A DNA stretch of 38,285 nucleotides from Microbacterium sp. GTDB lineage: Bacteria; Actinomycetota; Actinomycetes; Actinomycetales; Microbacteriaceae. Every line of letters starts with the position of its first letter. Position 1 is the stretch's first letter. The DNA lies in contig NZ_QFPF01000013.1 of assembly GCF_003248605.1 (NCBI RefSeq), positions 1-38,285 on the forward strand. The letters are read 5' to 3'. A program made the translations under genes and the position numbers. Below, piece after piece: positions 1 to 8,379 of the stretch. The notes under the pieces were generated by a model, which was not told the DNA's origin, made no database searches, and saw only the letters and a list, made by a program, of their open reading frames with translations.

Positions 1-2
1 AG

Positions 3-728
3 GACTTCCGGGAATGGCTGATGGGCGTCTTCCCCAACCTCGACGTCGACGCGGTCTTCGCGTACGTGACCGACTGGTTCGACACGCTGGACTTCGCCGC
101 GATCGGCGAGAGCGTCATCGTGGTCGGGGCGACGGTGGTCGCGGGGCTGGCCGGAGCCTTCATCGTCCTGATCCTGACGATCTACTTCACGGCGTCGACC
201 CCGAACCTCAAGGCCGCCGTCTATCAGCTCGTTCCCGCCAGCAAGCGCGCCCGCTTCATCGACATCGCCGAGCAGATCACCGACTCCGTCGGGTACTTCG
301 TCATGGGGCAGCTGAGCCTGGGCCTTCTCAACGGCGTGCTCAGCTTCATCTTCCTCTCGATCATCGGCGCGCCGTTCACCGCCGTGCTCGCGGTGATCGC
401 GCTGTTCTTCTCGATCATCCCGCTCGTGGGAACCCTCACCGGGTCGACGATCATCGTCCTGACCTGCCTCATCCCCGGGCTCGGTTCCCCCACCACCGCC
501 CTCATCGCGGCGATCTACTACCTCATCTACATGCAGCTCGAGGCCTACATCCTCGCTCCGCGCATCATGAGCCGTGCTGTCGCCGTGCCGGGTGCCGTCG
601 TCGTCATCGCGGCACTCGCCGGCGGGTCGCTGCTGGGTCTGCTCGGCGCGCTCGTCGCGATCCCGGTGGCGGCCAGCATCCTGATCATCTATCGGCAGGT
701 GATCATCCCGCGCCAGAACGAGCGCTGA
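3..728 (+). CDS. AI-2E family transporter/permease, C-terminal part (5' partial)
   Basis: Integral membrane protein of the AI-2E (PerM/YdiK) family. These proteins are predicted permeases; some export autoinducer-2 or act as ion antiporters, so the substrate here is unknown. The reading frame is open from the window edge, so the N-terminus is missing. The visible 241 residues contain several hydrophobic helices. They include the family-typical stretch around NGVLSFIFLSIIG, followed by a run rich in Ile, Leu and Val with IIPLVGT, and a conserved-looking EAYILAPRIMSR segment before the last helices. The charged tail ends in RQNER. It is convergent with the next gene, with a GC-rich hairpin between them. 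Family assignment is firm, function is not. Confidence 0.85.
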   Translation, partial: DFREWLMGVFPNLDVDAVFAYVTDWFDTLDFAAIGESVIVVGATVVAGLAGAFIVLILTIYFTASTPNLKAAVYQLVPASKRARFIDIAEQITDSVGYFVMGQLSLGLLNGVLSFIFLSIIGAPFTAVLAVIALFFSIIPLVGTLTGSTIIVLTCLIPGLGSPTTALIAAIYYLIYMQLEAYILAPRIMSRAVAVPGAVVVIAALAGGSLLGLLGALVAIPVAASILIIYRQVIIPRQNER

Positions 729-735
729 CGGGATG

Positions 736-758
736 CCCGGCCCGGCGCGCCGGCCGGG
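736..758. terminator. GC-rich hairpin between convergent genes
   Basis: A nearly perfect inverted repeat, CCCGGCCCGGCG facing CGCCGGCCGGG with one bulged base, sits between the stop codons of the permease and the hydrolase. There is no T-run on either side, so it would be an atypical terminator. It is called on position and symmetry only. Confidence 0.35.
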
Positions 759-1490
759 TCAGCTGCGGGGCAGCGGACCCGACCACATCGTGGGCAGCGG
801 GAGGGCCGCGGGGTTCACGGCGGCGACGATCTCGGTCAGCACACGCCGCGTCTGCGTCTCACCGACCCACAAGTGCTTGCCACCCTCGACCGGCACGATG
901 AGCGCGTCCGGGACCGACGCGAAGCGTTCGCGCGCGGCATCCGGGCGCAGATAGTCGTCGAACTCCGGGATGAGCGCGATGAGCGGACGGGGATCGCCCG
1001 CCCAGGCGGCGACCTCTTCGTCGGTGGTGCGATGCAGGGGCGGCGAGAGCAGGATCGCGCCCGCGATGTCGTGGTCGCGACCGTACTTCAGCGCCAGCTC
1101 GGTGCCGAACGACCACCCGACCAGCCACGGCGCGGGCAGCCCGCGCTCTCGCACGAAATCCAGCGCCGCAGCGACATCGAAGGCTTCATCGTGACCGCCG
1201 TCGAAAGAGCCTTCGCTCGTGCCCCGCGGAGACGACGTTCCGCGCGTGTTGAAGCGCAGCACCGCGAGGTCGGCGAGCGCGGGAAGGCGGGCGGCGGCCT
1301 TGCGCAGGACGTGCGAATCCATGAACCCACCGGCGGTCGGCAGCGGATGCAGGGTGACGAGGGTCGCGACGGGTGCGCCGTGCTCGGGAGAGGCCAGCTC
1401 GCCGACGAGACGAAGACCGTCGATGGTGCGCAGTTCGATGTCCCCGCGACGGGCCGGCAGTTCGAGCGGGCCCCGGATCTCGATGCTCAT
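759..1490 (-). CDS. Alpha/beta-fold hydrolase
   Basis: Cytoplasmic alpha/beta hydrolase of 243 residues; substrate unknown. The nucleophile elbow is GWSFG (Ser in G-x-S-x-G), preceded by a strand and helix typical of the fold. Candidate acid and histidine are the Asp pair in IPEFDDYLRPD and the His in VEGGKHLWVGE near the C-terminus. The start was set at the ATG with a strong GGAGG ribosome site seven bases upstream. The open frame continues further upstream but that part is not protein-like. The start overlaps the stop of the upstream small gene by four bases (ATGA), implying translational coupling. Confidence 0.85.
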   Translation of the reverse strand: MSIEIRGPLELPARRGDIELRTIDGLRLVGELASPEHGAPVATLVTLHPLPTAGGFMDSHVLRKAAARLPALADLAVLRFNTRGTSSPRGTSEGSFDGGHDEAFDVAAALDFVRERGLPAPWLVGWSFGTELALKYGRDHDIAGAILLSPPLHRTTDEEVAAWAGDPRPLIALIPEFDDYLRPDAARERFASVPDALIVPVEGGKHLWVGETQTRRVLTEIVAAVNPAALPLPTMWSGPLPRS

Positions 1491-1771
1491 GCGATCCTCC
1501 AACAGTGCGTGTGCCAGTGTCGCCGCGCAGCGAGGTCCGCCGCGGGGCCCATCACCCCGTCGGCCCGCCAGACGACCAGGTGCGCCGTGCCCGGTGGGAT
1601 CGTGCGACCGCACCCCGGACAGCTGTACTCCTTGGCGGCCTGCGCCGCCGAGATGGGCTGAACCGTCCACTCGCCGCCACGGCGGGTCTCGGAGCGTTTC
1701 CACCCCGCGATCAACCGTTCGAGGCGATCGTCGCCCTCCGGCTCGGGGCGCCGCCTGTTCGAGCGCGGCAT
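1487..1771 (-). CDS. Small Cys/His-rich conserved hypothetical protein
   Basis: A 94-residue protein of unknown function. The first half is basic and the second half carries CPGCGRTIPPGTAHLVVW and then RRHWHTHCW. Two Cys in a CxxC pair plus downstream His and Cys residues look like a single zinc-binding knuckle. Similar small proteins beside alpha/beta hydrolases are common in Microbacteriaceae and are often loosely annotated as ATP/GTP-binding, for which I see no motif. The start is the ATG followed by PRSNRRRPEPE. The stop overlaps the hydrolase start by four bases, so the two are probably one transcription unit. Confidence 0.7.
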   Translation of the reverse strand: MPRSNRRRPEPEGDDRLERLIAGWKRSETRRGGEWTVQPISAAQAAKEYSCPGCGRTIPPGTAHLVVWRADGVMGPAADLAARRHWHTHCWRIA

Positions 1772-1776
1772 CGCCG

Positions 1777-2532
1777 TCAGTACCAGCCGCGCGCCTGCGA
1801 GTGTCCCCACGCGCCGCAGGGGGTGCCGTAGCGCCCGCCGATGTAGCCGAGGCCCCACGCGATCTGGGTCGCGGGGTTGGTCTCCCAGTCCGCGCCCGCC
1901 GAGGCCATCTTGTTGCCCGGAAGAGACTGCGGGATGCCGTAGGCGCCGCTGGATCGGTTGAGCGCATTGACCCGCCAGCCGGACTCCTTGTGCCAGAGAG
2001 CCACGAGGCAGCTGAACTCGGATTCGCCCCACCCACGCGCGGCGACCATGTCGTACGCGATCGCCTGCGCGGACCCCGGGTCGGGAGTGACCGCAGGCGG
2101 CGCCCAGCCCGTGGCGGACGACGAGCCCGATCCCGAAGAGCTCGAGGTCGCCACCGGAGCCGGAGGCGGGGTGGGCTTGGGCTTGACGTACACCTCGTAG
2201 CTTGCGCGCCCGAGAGCGGGCTCGTCGCTCTCTCCGGCCGCCGTCACGACGATCGACTGCGCGTCATCCTGCGCGACCGCGAACAGCGTCGTGGTCGACT
2301 CCTGCGCCGCGGCGTCGGCCTCGGCGAGGGCCGCGCCCGTGGGTTCGACGATGTACGCGCCCAGGAAGCACGCGGCGGCGATCGCCGCGAACACCCCCAA
2401 CACCGGGCGACGACGGGACCAGCGCACCGGAGCGGCGGACGTCGTCCGTCGCGGGGTCGATGCGGGCGTCGACGTCTCGATACGGGCCGCAGCACGCGTC
2501 GGGACGGGGGTGATCTCGGAGCCCAGGGTCAC
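1777..2532 (-). CDS. Lytic transglycosylase-like secreted or membrane-anchored protein
   Basis: A 251-residue cell-wall protein. An N-terminal basic region (SRRRP) is followed by one hydrophobic segment, VLGVFAAIAAACFLGAYIV, which serves as signal anchor or signal peptide. A Ser/Pro/Lys-rich linker (KPKPTPPPAP) follows, then a C-terminal transglycosylase-like domain. That domain shows the catalytic-Glu context ALWHKESGW, then GAYGIPQSLPG and the ending AWGHSQARGWY, the usual shape of Microbacteriaceae SLT-like proteins. It probably cleaves peptidoglycan glycan strands. The chosen start is a GTG with no ribosome site, but with a -10-like hexamer just upstream, so the mRNA may be leaderless. 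Confidence 0.85.
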   Translation of the reverse strand: MTLGSEITPVPTRAAARIETSTPASTPRRTTSAAPVRWSRRRPVLGVFAAIAAACFLGAYIVEPTGAALAEADAAAQESTTTLFAVAQDDAQSIVVTAAGESDEPALGRASYEVYVKPKPTPPPAPVATSSSSGSGSSSATGWAPPAVTPDPGSAQAIAYDMVAARGWGESEFSCLVALWHKESGWRVNALNRSSGAYGIPQSLPGNKMASAGADWETNPATQIAWGLGYIGGRYGTPCGAWGHSQARGWY

Positions 2533-2571
2533 AATGAGTCGAGTTTAGCGGCGCTCCGGCGCGGTCGCCAC
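2532..2571 (-). promoter_or_regulatory. Candidate leaderless promoter of the transglycosylase gene
   Basis: Read on the minus strand there is TGGCGA, a 17-base spacer, then TAAACT, and 11 bases later the GTG start. The -10 matches four of six consensus bases and the spacing is ideal. No Shine-Dalgarno lies before the GTG. The transcript would start within a few bases of the start codon. Confidence 0.4.
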
Positions 2572-2610
2572 GCATGCGCGGGCGCGTCGCCCCGGCATCG
2601 ACGGCGCCCG

Positions 2611-3186
2611 TCAGCGAACAGCAAGCATGACGTCGATGACGGCATCCAGAACCGCGTCGACCTGATTCTCTTGATAGCCCCGGCGCTGCATGCGGAACGC
2701 CACCCCGCGCACCTGCTCGACGCTGACCGGCCGGCCCTCCTGGAAGTAGCCGACGAGGCGGTCCGCCACGATGTCGACCTCGTCGACGCGGTAGCCGAAT
2801 CCGAGCCATCCGACACGCGTGAAGCGAGTGCCCCGGGGTCGCGAGAGACGGTCGAGGATCACCTGCGCGTCGCTGCGCGCCCGGGCCACCCACGCGCGCG
2901 CACCTTTGGCGCCCATGGCCCGCTCGCGCTCGCGCGTCGCGAACGCGTCTTCGATGCGTGTCAGCGCAGCATCCACCGCCGGGATGCTGTAGCCACCGCG
3001 GACGAGGGGGAACGCCGCTCTGCGCACGGATGCGGCATCAAGCGGAGACCCCTCGCTCGCCTCGTCTTCGAAACGAGCCCGGGCGCGCTCGAGGAACTCG
3101 TCGACCGCCGCGCGCTCGTACCCGCGCTCGCGGCGCGGCGCAATCGGAAACGCCGGCGTGGCGTCCTGGGTATCGGCCGCGCTCAT
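2611..3186 (-). CDS. DivIVA-domain repeat protein
   Basis: A 191-residue soluble protein with DivIVA-type motifs. At least four related units of the form GY-x(3-5)-VD-x-x-L can be seen: RGYERAAVDEFL, GGYSIPAVDAAL, FGYRVDEVDIVADRL and RGYQENQVDAVL. DivIVA/Wag31 proteins bind curved membranes and organise polar growth in Actinobacteria. This protein lacks an obvious long coiled coil, so it is not Wag31 itself. Its start overlaps the stop of cdsA by four bases, placing it last in the frr-cdsA operon. Its function is unknown; a role at the envelope is inferred from the domain and neighbour. Confidence 0.75.
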   Translation of the reverse strand: MSAADTQDATPAFPIAPRRERGYERAAVDEFLERARARFEDEASEGSPLDAASVRRAAFPLVRGGYSIPAVDAALTRIEDAFATRERERAMGAKGARAWVARARSDAQVILDRLSRPRGTRFTRVGWLGFGYRVDEVDIVADRLVGYFQEGRPVSVEQVRGVAFRMQRRGYQENQVDAVLDAVIDVMLAVR

Positions 3187-4238
3187 GCCGCTCCGAGCGG
3201 CGAGAGGAGGAGGAACAGGGCGAGGGCTGCGGGGGCGGAGGGCAGGATCGAGTCCAGGCGGTCGAGCACGCCCCCGTGCCCAGGCAGCCACGAACTCATG
3301 TCTTTGATGCCGAGGTCGCGCTTGAGCATCGATTCGCCCAGGTCGCCGGCGGTGGCGGTGCCGAGGATCACGGCGCCGAGGATCAGCCCGGTCCACCACG
3401 GCAGCCCGAGCATGAGCCAGGCGAGGAGGACGCCCGCGATGAGGGCGGCGGCGAATGCGCCGCCGAATCCCTCCCAGGTCTTCTTGGGGCTGATGCGCGG
3501 CGCCATGGGCGTGCGACCGATCGCGAGCCCTGTCGCGTAGGCACCGGTATCGGAGGCGACCGCGACGATGAGGAAGGCCAGCACCCACCACTCGCCGCCC
3601 TCCTGGCGCAGCAGAACCATCGCAAGGCCCGCGAGGAACGGGACGTAGAGCTGGACGAAGGCGCCGATGAGGACATCGGCGAGCACGTCGCCGTAGAGCC
3701 GTCCGTCGCGGGCGCTCATCTGCCCGAGAAGGCGCCAGACGACGACGACGGCGACGTCGACGAAGACCAGCACCCAGAGCGCCCAGAGATCGAGGAAGAA
3801 CCCCGCCGCCACGAGCACCGGCACGAAGGCGAGCTGCGGCACGAGGTCGATCCGACGCCCCGACACCTGCAGTGCACGGCTCAGTTCGAACGTGCCGAGG
3901 ACCGCGACCGCGAGGGCGAAGACCGCGAAGACCGCTTTGACGAAGATGAGCGAAGCGACGACGACTGCGCCGATCGCAAGACCTATGACGATGGCGACGA
4001 TGAGATCTCGACCCGTGCGCTCTTTGAGGCGCTCGTTCGCCTCATCGAACTGACCCCGCGCGTGAGCGACCTGATTCTCGAATTCGGCGCGAGCGGCGCG
4101 CACATGCGCCTGGAAGGCTGCGGACTCCGGCGCGGCCTCCGCGCGACGGGACGACCGAGTGCGCTCTGCCGAACCGACACCCTCTTCGGGGGTGACCGGT
4201 TCGGGCGAGCGTGGCTGGTCGCCGGCGGGGTCGCTCAT
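3183..4238 (-). CDS. cdsA: Phosphatidate cytidylyltransferase
   Basis: Makes CDP-diacylglycerol from phosphatidic acid and CTP at the membrane, the entry step to phospholipid synthesis. The protein is 351 residues. About 90 hydrophilic N-terminal residues (many Glu, Arg, Ala) precede a multi-helix membrane domain. The CdsA signature is near the C-terminus: SMLKRDLGIKD, then SSWLPGHGGVLDRLDS, with the metal-binding Asp residues. The hydrophilic N-terminal extension is longer than in E. coli CdsA and usual for Actinobacteria. It starts 12 bases after the frr stop, in the conserved pyrH-frr-cdsA order. Confidence 0.95.
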   Translation of the reverse strand: MSDPAGDQPRSPEPVTPEEGVGSAERTRSSRRAEAAPESAAFQAHVRAARAEFENQVAHARGQFDEANERLKERTGRDLIVAIVIGLAIGAVVVASLIFVKAVFAVFALAVAVLGTFELSRALQVSGRRIDLVPQLAFVPVLVAAGFFLDLWALWVLVFVDVAVVVVWRLLGQMSARDGRLYGDVLADVLIGAFVQLYVPFLAGLAMVLLRQEGGEWWVLAFLIVAVASDTGAYATGLAIGRTPMAPRISPKKTWEGFGGAFAAALIAGVLLAWLMLGLPWWTGLILGAVILGTATAGDLGESMLKRDLGIKDMSSWLPGHGGVLDRLDSILPSAPAALALFLLLSPLGAA

Positions 4239-4250
4239 GGTGGGTGCGGC

Positions 4251-4805
4251 TCAGACCTCGAGCAGTTCCGTCTCCTTGCGCTTGAGTGCGTCGTCGATCT
4301 GGTCGACGTGGGCACGGGTCAGGGCGTCGAGCTCCTTCTCCCCGCGGGCGATCTCGTCTTCGCCGATCTCGCTCTTGAGCGCGTCGAGGTCGTCTTTGGC
4401 CTTGCGGCGGATGCCGCGGACGTGCACCTTCGCGTCTTCACCCTTGCCGCGCACGAGCTTGACGAACTCCTTGCGCCGCTCCTCGGTCAGCTCGGGCAGG
4501 GTCACGCGCACGAGGTTGCCGTCGTTCGTGGGATTGGCCCCGAGGTTCGGGGTGTCGCGGATCGCCTGCTCGATGGCCTTGAGCGCCGTCTTGTCGTAGG
4601 GGGTGACTACGAGAGTGCGTGCCTCGGGGTTGGCCAACGAGGCCAGCTGCGCGAGCGGCGTCGGCGATCCGTAGTAGTCCACCAGGATCTTCTGGAACAG
4701 CTGCGGGTTTGCGCGGCCGGTCCGTACGGTGGCGAAGTCGTCTTTCGCGGCCTCGACCGCTCGATCCATACGGGTGGCGGCATCCGCCAGGACGTCCGCG
4801 ATCAC
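4251..4805 (-). CDS. frr: Ribosome recycling factor
   Basis: Splits post-termination ribosomes together with EF-G. The protein is 184 residues, the normal length, with recognisable blocks such as [14 protein letters not shown] near residue 25, a central [14 protein letters not shown], and the C-terminal helical half ending in [10 protein letters not shown]. The start is GTG, supported by AAGGAG ten bases upstream. It lies 52 bases downstream of pyrH and just before cdsA. Confidence 0.97.
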   Translation of the reverse strand: MIADVLADAATRMDRAVEAAKDDFATVRTGRANPQLFQKILVDYYGSPTPLAQLASLANPEARTLVVTPYDKTALKAIEQAIRDTPNLGANPTNDGNLVRVTLPELTEERRKEFVKLVRGKGEDAKVHVRGIRRKAKDDLDALKSEIGEDEIARGEKELDALTRAHVDQIDDALKRKETELLEV

Positions 4806-4857
4806 GGTGTCTCCTTCGGTCGTAGAGCGTCTGTCAAGTCTATCGGCGGGCGGCCGC

Positions 4858-5577
4858 TCACGCCGTGACCAGCGTGCCGATCGCCTCGCCCAGCAGCGCC
4901 CGGGTCACATTCCCCGCGGGCTCCATGCCGAACACGCGCATGTCCATGCTGTTGTCCATGCACAGGCTGAAGGCGGTCGAATCGACCACTTTGAGGCCAC
5001 GCTGCAGGGCGTCCGCGTACGTCAAGCGGTCGAGTCGGGTCGCGGTGGCATCGCGGCGCGGGTCGGCCGTGTAGACGCCGTCGACACCGTTCTTGGCGAC
5101 GAGGACCTCACTGGCCTTGATCTCGAGCGCGCGCTGGGCGGCGACCGTGTCGGTCGAGAAGTAGGGCAGACCGGCACCCGCGCCGAAGATCACGACACGT
5201 CCCTTCTCCATGTGCCGTTCCGCGCGACGCGGGATGTAGGGCTCGGCGACCTGCGTCATCGAGATGGCGGACTGCACCCGCGTCGCGGCACCGGCCTGCT
5301 CGAGGAAGTCCTGCAGGGCGAGCGCGTTCATGACGGTGCCGAGCATGCCCATGTAATCGGCGCGCCCGCGGTCCATGCCGCGCTGGCTCAGTTCCGCCCC
5401 GCGGAAGAAGTTGCCTCCGCCGACGACGACCGCGATCTCGACGCGGTCCACTGCGGCGGCGATCTCCCGCGCCATCTGACTCACAACATCGGGGTTGACC
5501 CCCAGGGCACCCGCTCCGAACGCCTCTCCGGAGAGTTTCAGCAGAACCCGCCGTCGCCCGGTCGCCTCATCCATCAC
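4858..5577 (-). CDS. pyrH: Uridylate kinase (UMP kinase)
   Basis: Phosphorylates UMP to UDP, feeding RNA, DNA and cell-wall nucleotide pools. The protein is 239 residues with amino-acid-kinase family features: [12 protein letters not shown] at the N-terminus, [11 protein letters not shown] near residue 60, and a [11 protein letters not shown] block near residue 160 typical of bacterial PyrH. A GTG and an ATG are adjacent at the start. The upstream AGAGGAA would serve the GTG at 5577, and the ATG at 5574 is an equal alternative. It is the first gene after the tsf terminator. Confidence 0.96.
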   Translation of the reverse strand: MMDEATGRRRVLLKLSGEAFGAGALGVNPDVVSQMAREIAAAVDRVEIAVVVGGGNFFRGAELSQRGMDRGRADYMGMLGTVMNALALQDFLEQAGAATRVQSAISMTQVAEPYIPRRAERHMEKGRVVIFGAGAGLPYFSTDTVAAQRALEIKASEVLVAKNGVDGVYTADPRRDATATRLDRLTYADALQRGLKVVDSTAFSLCMDNSMDMRVFGMEPAGNVTRALLGEAIGTLVTA

Positions 5578-5626
5578 GTGTGTTCCTCTCGTCCTGTCCC
5601 AATGTACTGAAGGCCCCCGCGGGCAG

Positions 5627-5665
5627 AAAAAAGGCCCGCACCGCGTGATGCGATGCGGGCCTTTT
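5627..5665 (-). terminator. Intrinsic terminator after rpsB-tsf
   Basis: Perfect 12-base arms, AAAAGGCCCGCA and TGCGGGCCTTTT, enclose a 13-base loop, giving a T-run on the minus strand right after the tsf stop. The symmetric A/T ends would let it work on both strands. It separates the rpsB-tsf unit from pyrH-frr-cdsA. Confidence 0.9.
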
Positions 5666-5671
5666 CAACGA

Positions 5672-6499
5672 CTAAGCGCCGACCTTGAAGCGGGCGAAGT
5701 CGGTGACCTCGATACCCGCGTCCTGGGCGACCTTCGCCACGGACAGCTTGTTGTCCTTGGCATAGTCCTGATCGAGCAGGGCGACCTGCTTGAAGAACGC
5801 GTTCACGCGGCCCTCGACGATCTTGGGCAGAGCCGCCTCGGGCTTGCCCTCGTTGCGCGAGATCTCGGTGACGATCTCGCGCTCCTTCTCGACATCGGCC
5901 TCGGGCACCTGGGTGCGGTCGAGGTAGCTCGGGTTGGCGAAGGAGATGTGCTGGGCGATGCTGCGCGCCGTCTCCGCGTCCGAACCGGTGTACGCCACGA
6001 CCACGCCGATCTGCGGAGGCAGATCCTTGCTCGTCTTGTGCAGGTAGATCTCGAACGAGTCGCCCGAGAGCGTACGCACGCGACGCAGCTCGACCTTCTC
6101 GCCGATGATGGCCGCCTCGTCCGAGATGAGCTGTGCGACGGTACCGGCACCGGCCGCCGCCTCGAGCGCCGCCTCGGCCGAGTCCGCTCCCGCTGCGGCC
6201 GCTGCGTCGGCGACCTTGTCTGCAAGCGCGATGAAGCGGTCGTTCTTGGCGACGAAGTCGGTCTCACAGGCGAGCTCGACGAGCGTCACCCTTCCGTCGA
6301 CCTCGCGGGCGACGACGAGCCCCTCGCTGGTGGAGCGGTCGGCGCGCTTGGCGTTGCCCTTCGCGCCCTTCAGACGCAGGATCTCGACGGCCTTCTCGAC
6401 GTCACCGTCAGCCTCTTCGAGCGCCTTCTTGGTGTCGACCATGCCGGTCCCGAGCTGCTCGCGCAGCGCCTTGATGTCGGCGATCGTGAAGTTTGCCAT
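5672..6499 (-). CDS. tsf: Elongation factor Ts
   Basis: Guanine nucleotide exchange factor for EF-Tu, 275 residues. The N-terminus, MANFTIADIKALREQ followed by TGMVDTKKALEEADGD, is the canonical EF-Ts UBA-like domain. ACETDFVAKNDRF, the EF-Tu-contacting segment, lies near residue 80. The start is the ATG with AAGGAG eleven bases upstream. The open frame extends further upstream but is not protein-like there. It lies 65 bases downstream of rpsB and is closed by a strong terminator. Confidence 0.97.
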   Translation of the reverse strand: MANFTIADIKALREQLGTGMVDTKKALEEADGDVEKAVEILRLKGAKGNAKRADRSTSEGLVVAREVDGRVTLVELACETDFVAKNDRFIALADKVADAAAAAGADSAEAALEAAAGAGTVAQLISDEAAIIGEKVELRRVRTLSGDSFEIYLHKTSKDLPPQIGVVVAYTGSDAETARSIAQHISFANPSYLDRTQVPEADVEKEREIVTEISRNEGKPEAALPKIVEGRVNAFFKQVALLDQDYAKDNKLSVAKVAQDAGIEVTDFARFKVGA

Positions 6500-6564
6500 G
6501 GGTCGTGGCTCTCCTTCTGGTGGTTCTGGTGTGGACTCGGACGCCGGCTCCTGCCGGCGAGGTG

Positions 6565-7518
6565 CTACTTGGCCTCGGCGGCAGGCTCGTCGGCCGCAGG
6601 AGCCTCGTCGGCCGGGGCTTCGTCGGCGACAGGCGCCTCGGCCGCGGGCTCTTCGGTGGCCTCGGCCGCGATGGCCTCGTCGTGCGCCTCGGCACCGGCG
6701 TCGTCGGCGGGCGTCTCGGTGGCCTCGGTGGCGACCTCCGCGGCGTCGGTGGTGACTTCGGCCTGCTGCAGCAGCTCGCGCTCCCACTCAGCCAGCGGCT
6801 CGGCGGGCTCGGACTCGCCGGCGGGCTGGTGACGCTGAATGAGACCCTCCGCCGCGGCGTCGGCCACGATGCGGGTGAGCAGGCTCACCGAACGGATCGC
6901 GTCGTCGTTGCCGGGGATCGGGAACTGGAACTCGTCGGGGTCGGCGTTGGTGTCGAGGATGCCGATCACCGGAATGCCCAGCTTCTTGGCCTCGTCGACG
7001 GCGAGGTGCTCGCGCTTGGCGTCGACGACCCAGATCGCCGAGGGCGTCTTGGTGAGGTTGCGGATACCGCCGAGCGACTTGTGCAGCTTGTCGAGCTCGC
7101 GCTTCTTGATCAGCAGTTCCTTCTTGGTGAAGCCGCTGTCCGCCGGGTTGTCGTAGTCGAGCTCCTCGAGCTCCTTCATGCGGGCGAGGCGCTTGCTCAC
7201 CGTCTGGAAGTTGGTGAGGAGACCGCCGAGCCAGCGCTGGTTGACGTAGGGCTGGCCGACGCGGGTCGCCTGCTCGGCGATGACTCCCTGTGCCTGCTTC
7301 TTCGTACCCACGAAGAGGATGGTGCCGCCGTGGGCGACGGTCTCCTTGACGAACTCGTACGCCTTGTCGATGTACGACAGCGACTGCTGGAGGTCGATGA
7401 TGTGGATGCCGCTGCGCTCGGTGAGGATGAAGCGCTTGACCTTCGGGTTCCAACGACGCGTCTGGTGTCCGAAGTGCACGCCCGAGTCGAGCAGCTGGCG
7501 AATGGTGACGACGGCCAT
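6565..7518 (-). CDS. rpsB: 30S ribosomal protein S2 with acidic C-terminal tail
   Basis: Ribosomal protein S2, 317 residues. The core opens with [18 protein letters not shown] and contains the usual FVGTKKQAQ and [11 protein letters not shown] blocks. After about residue 250 a tail of roughly 65 residues is made almost only of Ala, Glu, Asp, Pro and Thr. Such tails are common on actinobacterial S2 and absent from E. coli S2. Cotranscribed with tsf. Confidence 0.97.
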   Translation of the reverse strand: MAVVTIRQLLDSGVHFGHQTRRWNPKVKRFILTERSGIHIIDLQQSLSYIDKAYEFVKETVAHGGTILFVGTKKQAQGVIAEQATRVGQPYVNQRWLGGLLTNFQTVSKRLARMKELEELDYDNPADSGFTKKELLIKKRELDKLHKSLGGIRNLTKTPSAIWVVDAKREHLAVDEAKKLGIPVIGILDTNADPDEFQFPIPGNDDAIRSVSLLTRIVADAAAEGLIQRHQPAGESEPAEPLAEWERELLQQAEVTTDAAEVATEATETPADDAGAEAHDEAIAAEATEEPAAEAPVADEAPADEAPAADEPAAEAK

Positions 7519-7834
7519 GGCCGTTCTCCTTGTCTGGCGCGATGCGCCGTTTGCGGTTCTGCGCCGCTCCTGCGGAGGGCGATCCTGGTGCCCGGCGCAC
7601 GCCCGCCCGCCTCTATCGAGACGGGACCGGTGGGAGTGGATGCCGCGGCTGCGAGATCCGGAGATCGTGCAAGCCGCTCTGGGCACGCGAAGTCACCCCG
7701 AAACCGGGGTGCTCCATCAGTGTATCAGCCGGACCCCGACCGCCGATCCCTCCCCCGACCGGACGCGCGGAGTCGAATCCCCCGCGCGTCCCCGACGCGC
7801 TCGGACGCGACGCGCGGGGTCGGACGATGTCCAT
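7519..7834. other. Intergenic region between divergent rpsB and M23 genes
   Basis: No gene is supported in these 316 bases. On the minus strand it holds the presumed rpsB promoter and a long leader; the hairpin and -10 are listed separately. The rpsB Shine-Dalgarno, AAGGAG, lies about 11 bases before the ATG. On the plus strand it must hold the promoter of the M23 gene, but I cannot point to convincing boxes there. Confidence 0.6.
7694..7724 (-). promoter_or_regulatory. Candidate rpsB -10 element and 5'-end hairpin
   Basis: On the minus strand TACACT (7719-7724) is a good -10 box. Immediately downstream is a 7-bp perfect hairpin, CACCCCG-GTTT-CGGGGTG (7694-7711). The predicted transcript would begin at or within a few bases of the hairpin, leaving a leader of about 190 bases before rpsB. 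The hairpin could stabilise the 5' end or take part in S2 feedback. The -35 region is poor, so the call is tentative. Confidence 0.4.
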
Positions 7835-8365
7835 ATGCTGTCTTCGTCGGCTCGTGCGAGCCTCGCCGCTTTCGTGTTGACTTCCGTGCTCCTGATCGCG
7901 CACTCCGCCGCGCCCCCTGCCGCGGGCGCTGAGCGATCCGAGGCATCGTCCGCGGCGCCGCGGTGGTCGTGGCCCCTCGCCGCGCCGTTTCGTGTTGTTT
8001 CCGCCTACGCGGCTCCCGCGCACGAGTACGCCCCCGGCCATCGGGGAATCGACATCCGACCGCTGCACGGTACCGCCGTGCGTGCGCCCGCCGACGGGCT
8101 CGTCGCCTTCGCGGGTCGCGTCGTCGACCGCGGCGTCGTGACGATCGATCACGGCGACGGACTCGTCTCGACGCTCGAACCCGTCGCGTGGGCTGTGACG
8201 GCGGGCGCACCCGTGCAGCGAGGGGATGTCATCGGAGACGTGGATGCCGGGGGCCACTCCGAACCGGGTGCGCTGCATCTGGGGGCCCGCGTACACGGCG
8301 CGTACGTCGATCCGCTCCTCCTGCTCGGCGGCGTTCCGCGGGCCGTGCTGCTGCCGCTCGGGTGA
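7835..8365 (+). CDS. M23-family (LytM-like) peptidase-fold secreted protein, possibly inactive
   Basis: A secreted protein of 176 residues. The N-terminus has a signal peptide (AFVLTSVLLIAHSAAPPAAGA). The rest is a LytM/M23 domain: HRGID (first metal His and Asp), APADGLVAFAG, and GVVTIDHGDGLVSTLEP. The last motif, normally H-x-H in active enzymes, reads ALHLG, so its first His is Ala. Other short actinobacterial M23 proteins also vary here. It may be a non-catalytic activator of peptidoglycan hydrolases. The start is the only in-frame ATG before the signal peptide. The gene sits between rpsB and xerC, a common actinobacterial arrangement. Confidence 0.85.
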   Translation: MLSSSARASLAAFVLTSVLLIAHSAAPPAAGAERSEASSAAPRWSWPLAAPFRVVSAYAAPAHEYAPGHRGIDIRPLHGTAVRAPADGLVAFAGRVVDRGVVTIDHGDGLVSTLEPVAWAVTAGAPVQRGDVIGDVDAGGHSEPGALHLGARVHGAYVDPLLLLGGVPRAVLLPLG

Positions 8366-8379
8366 TCCGAGGCGCGCGC

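Noticed and set aside
1219..3540. Long plus-strand open frame of 773 codons
   Set aside because: It lies antisense to recognised genes (hydrolase, transglycosylase, DivIVA-repeat protein, cdsA), is Arg/Pro/Ser-rich and has no fold-like pattern. High GC opens such shadow frames.
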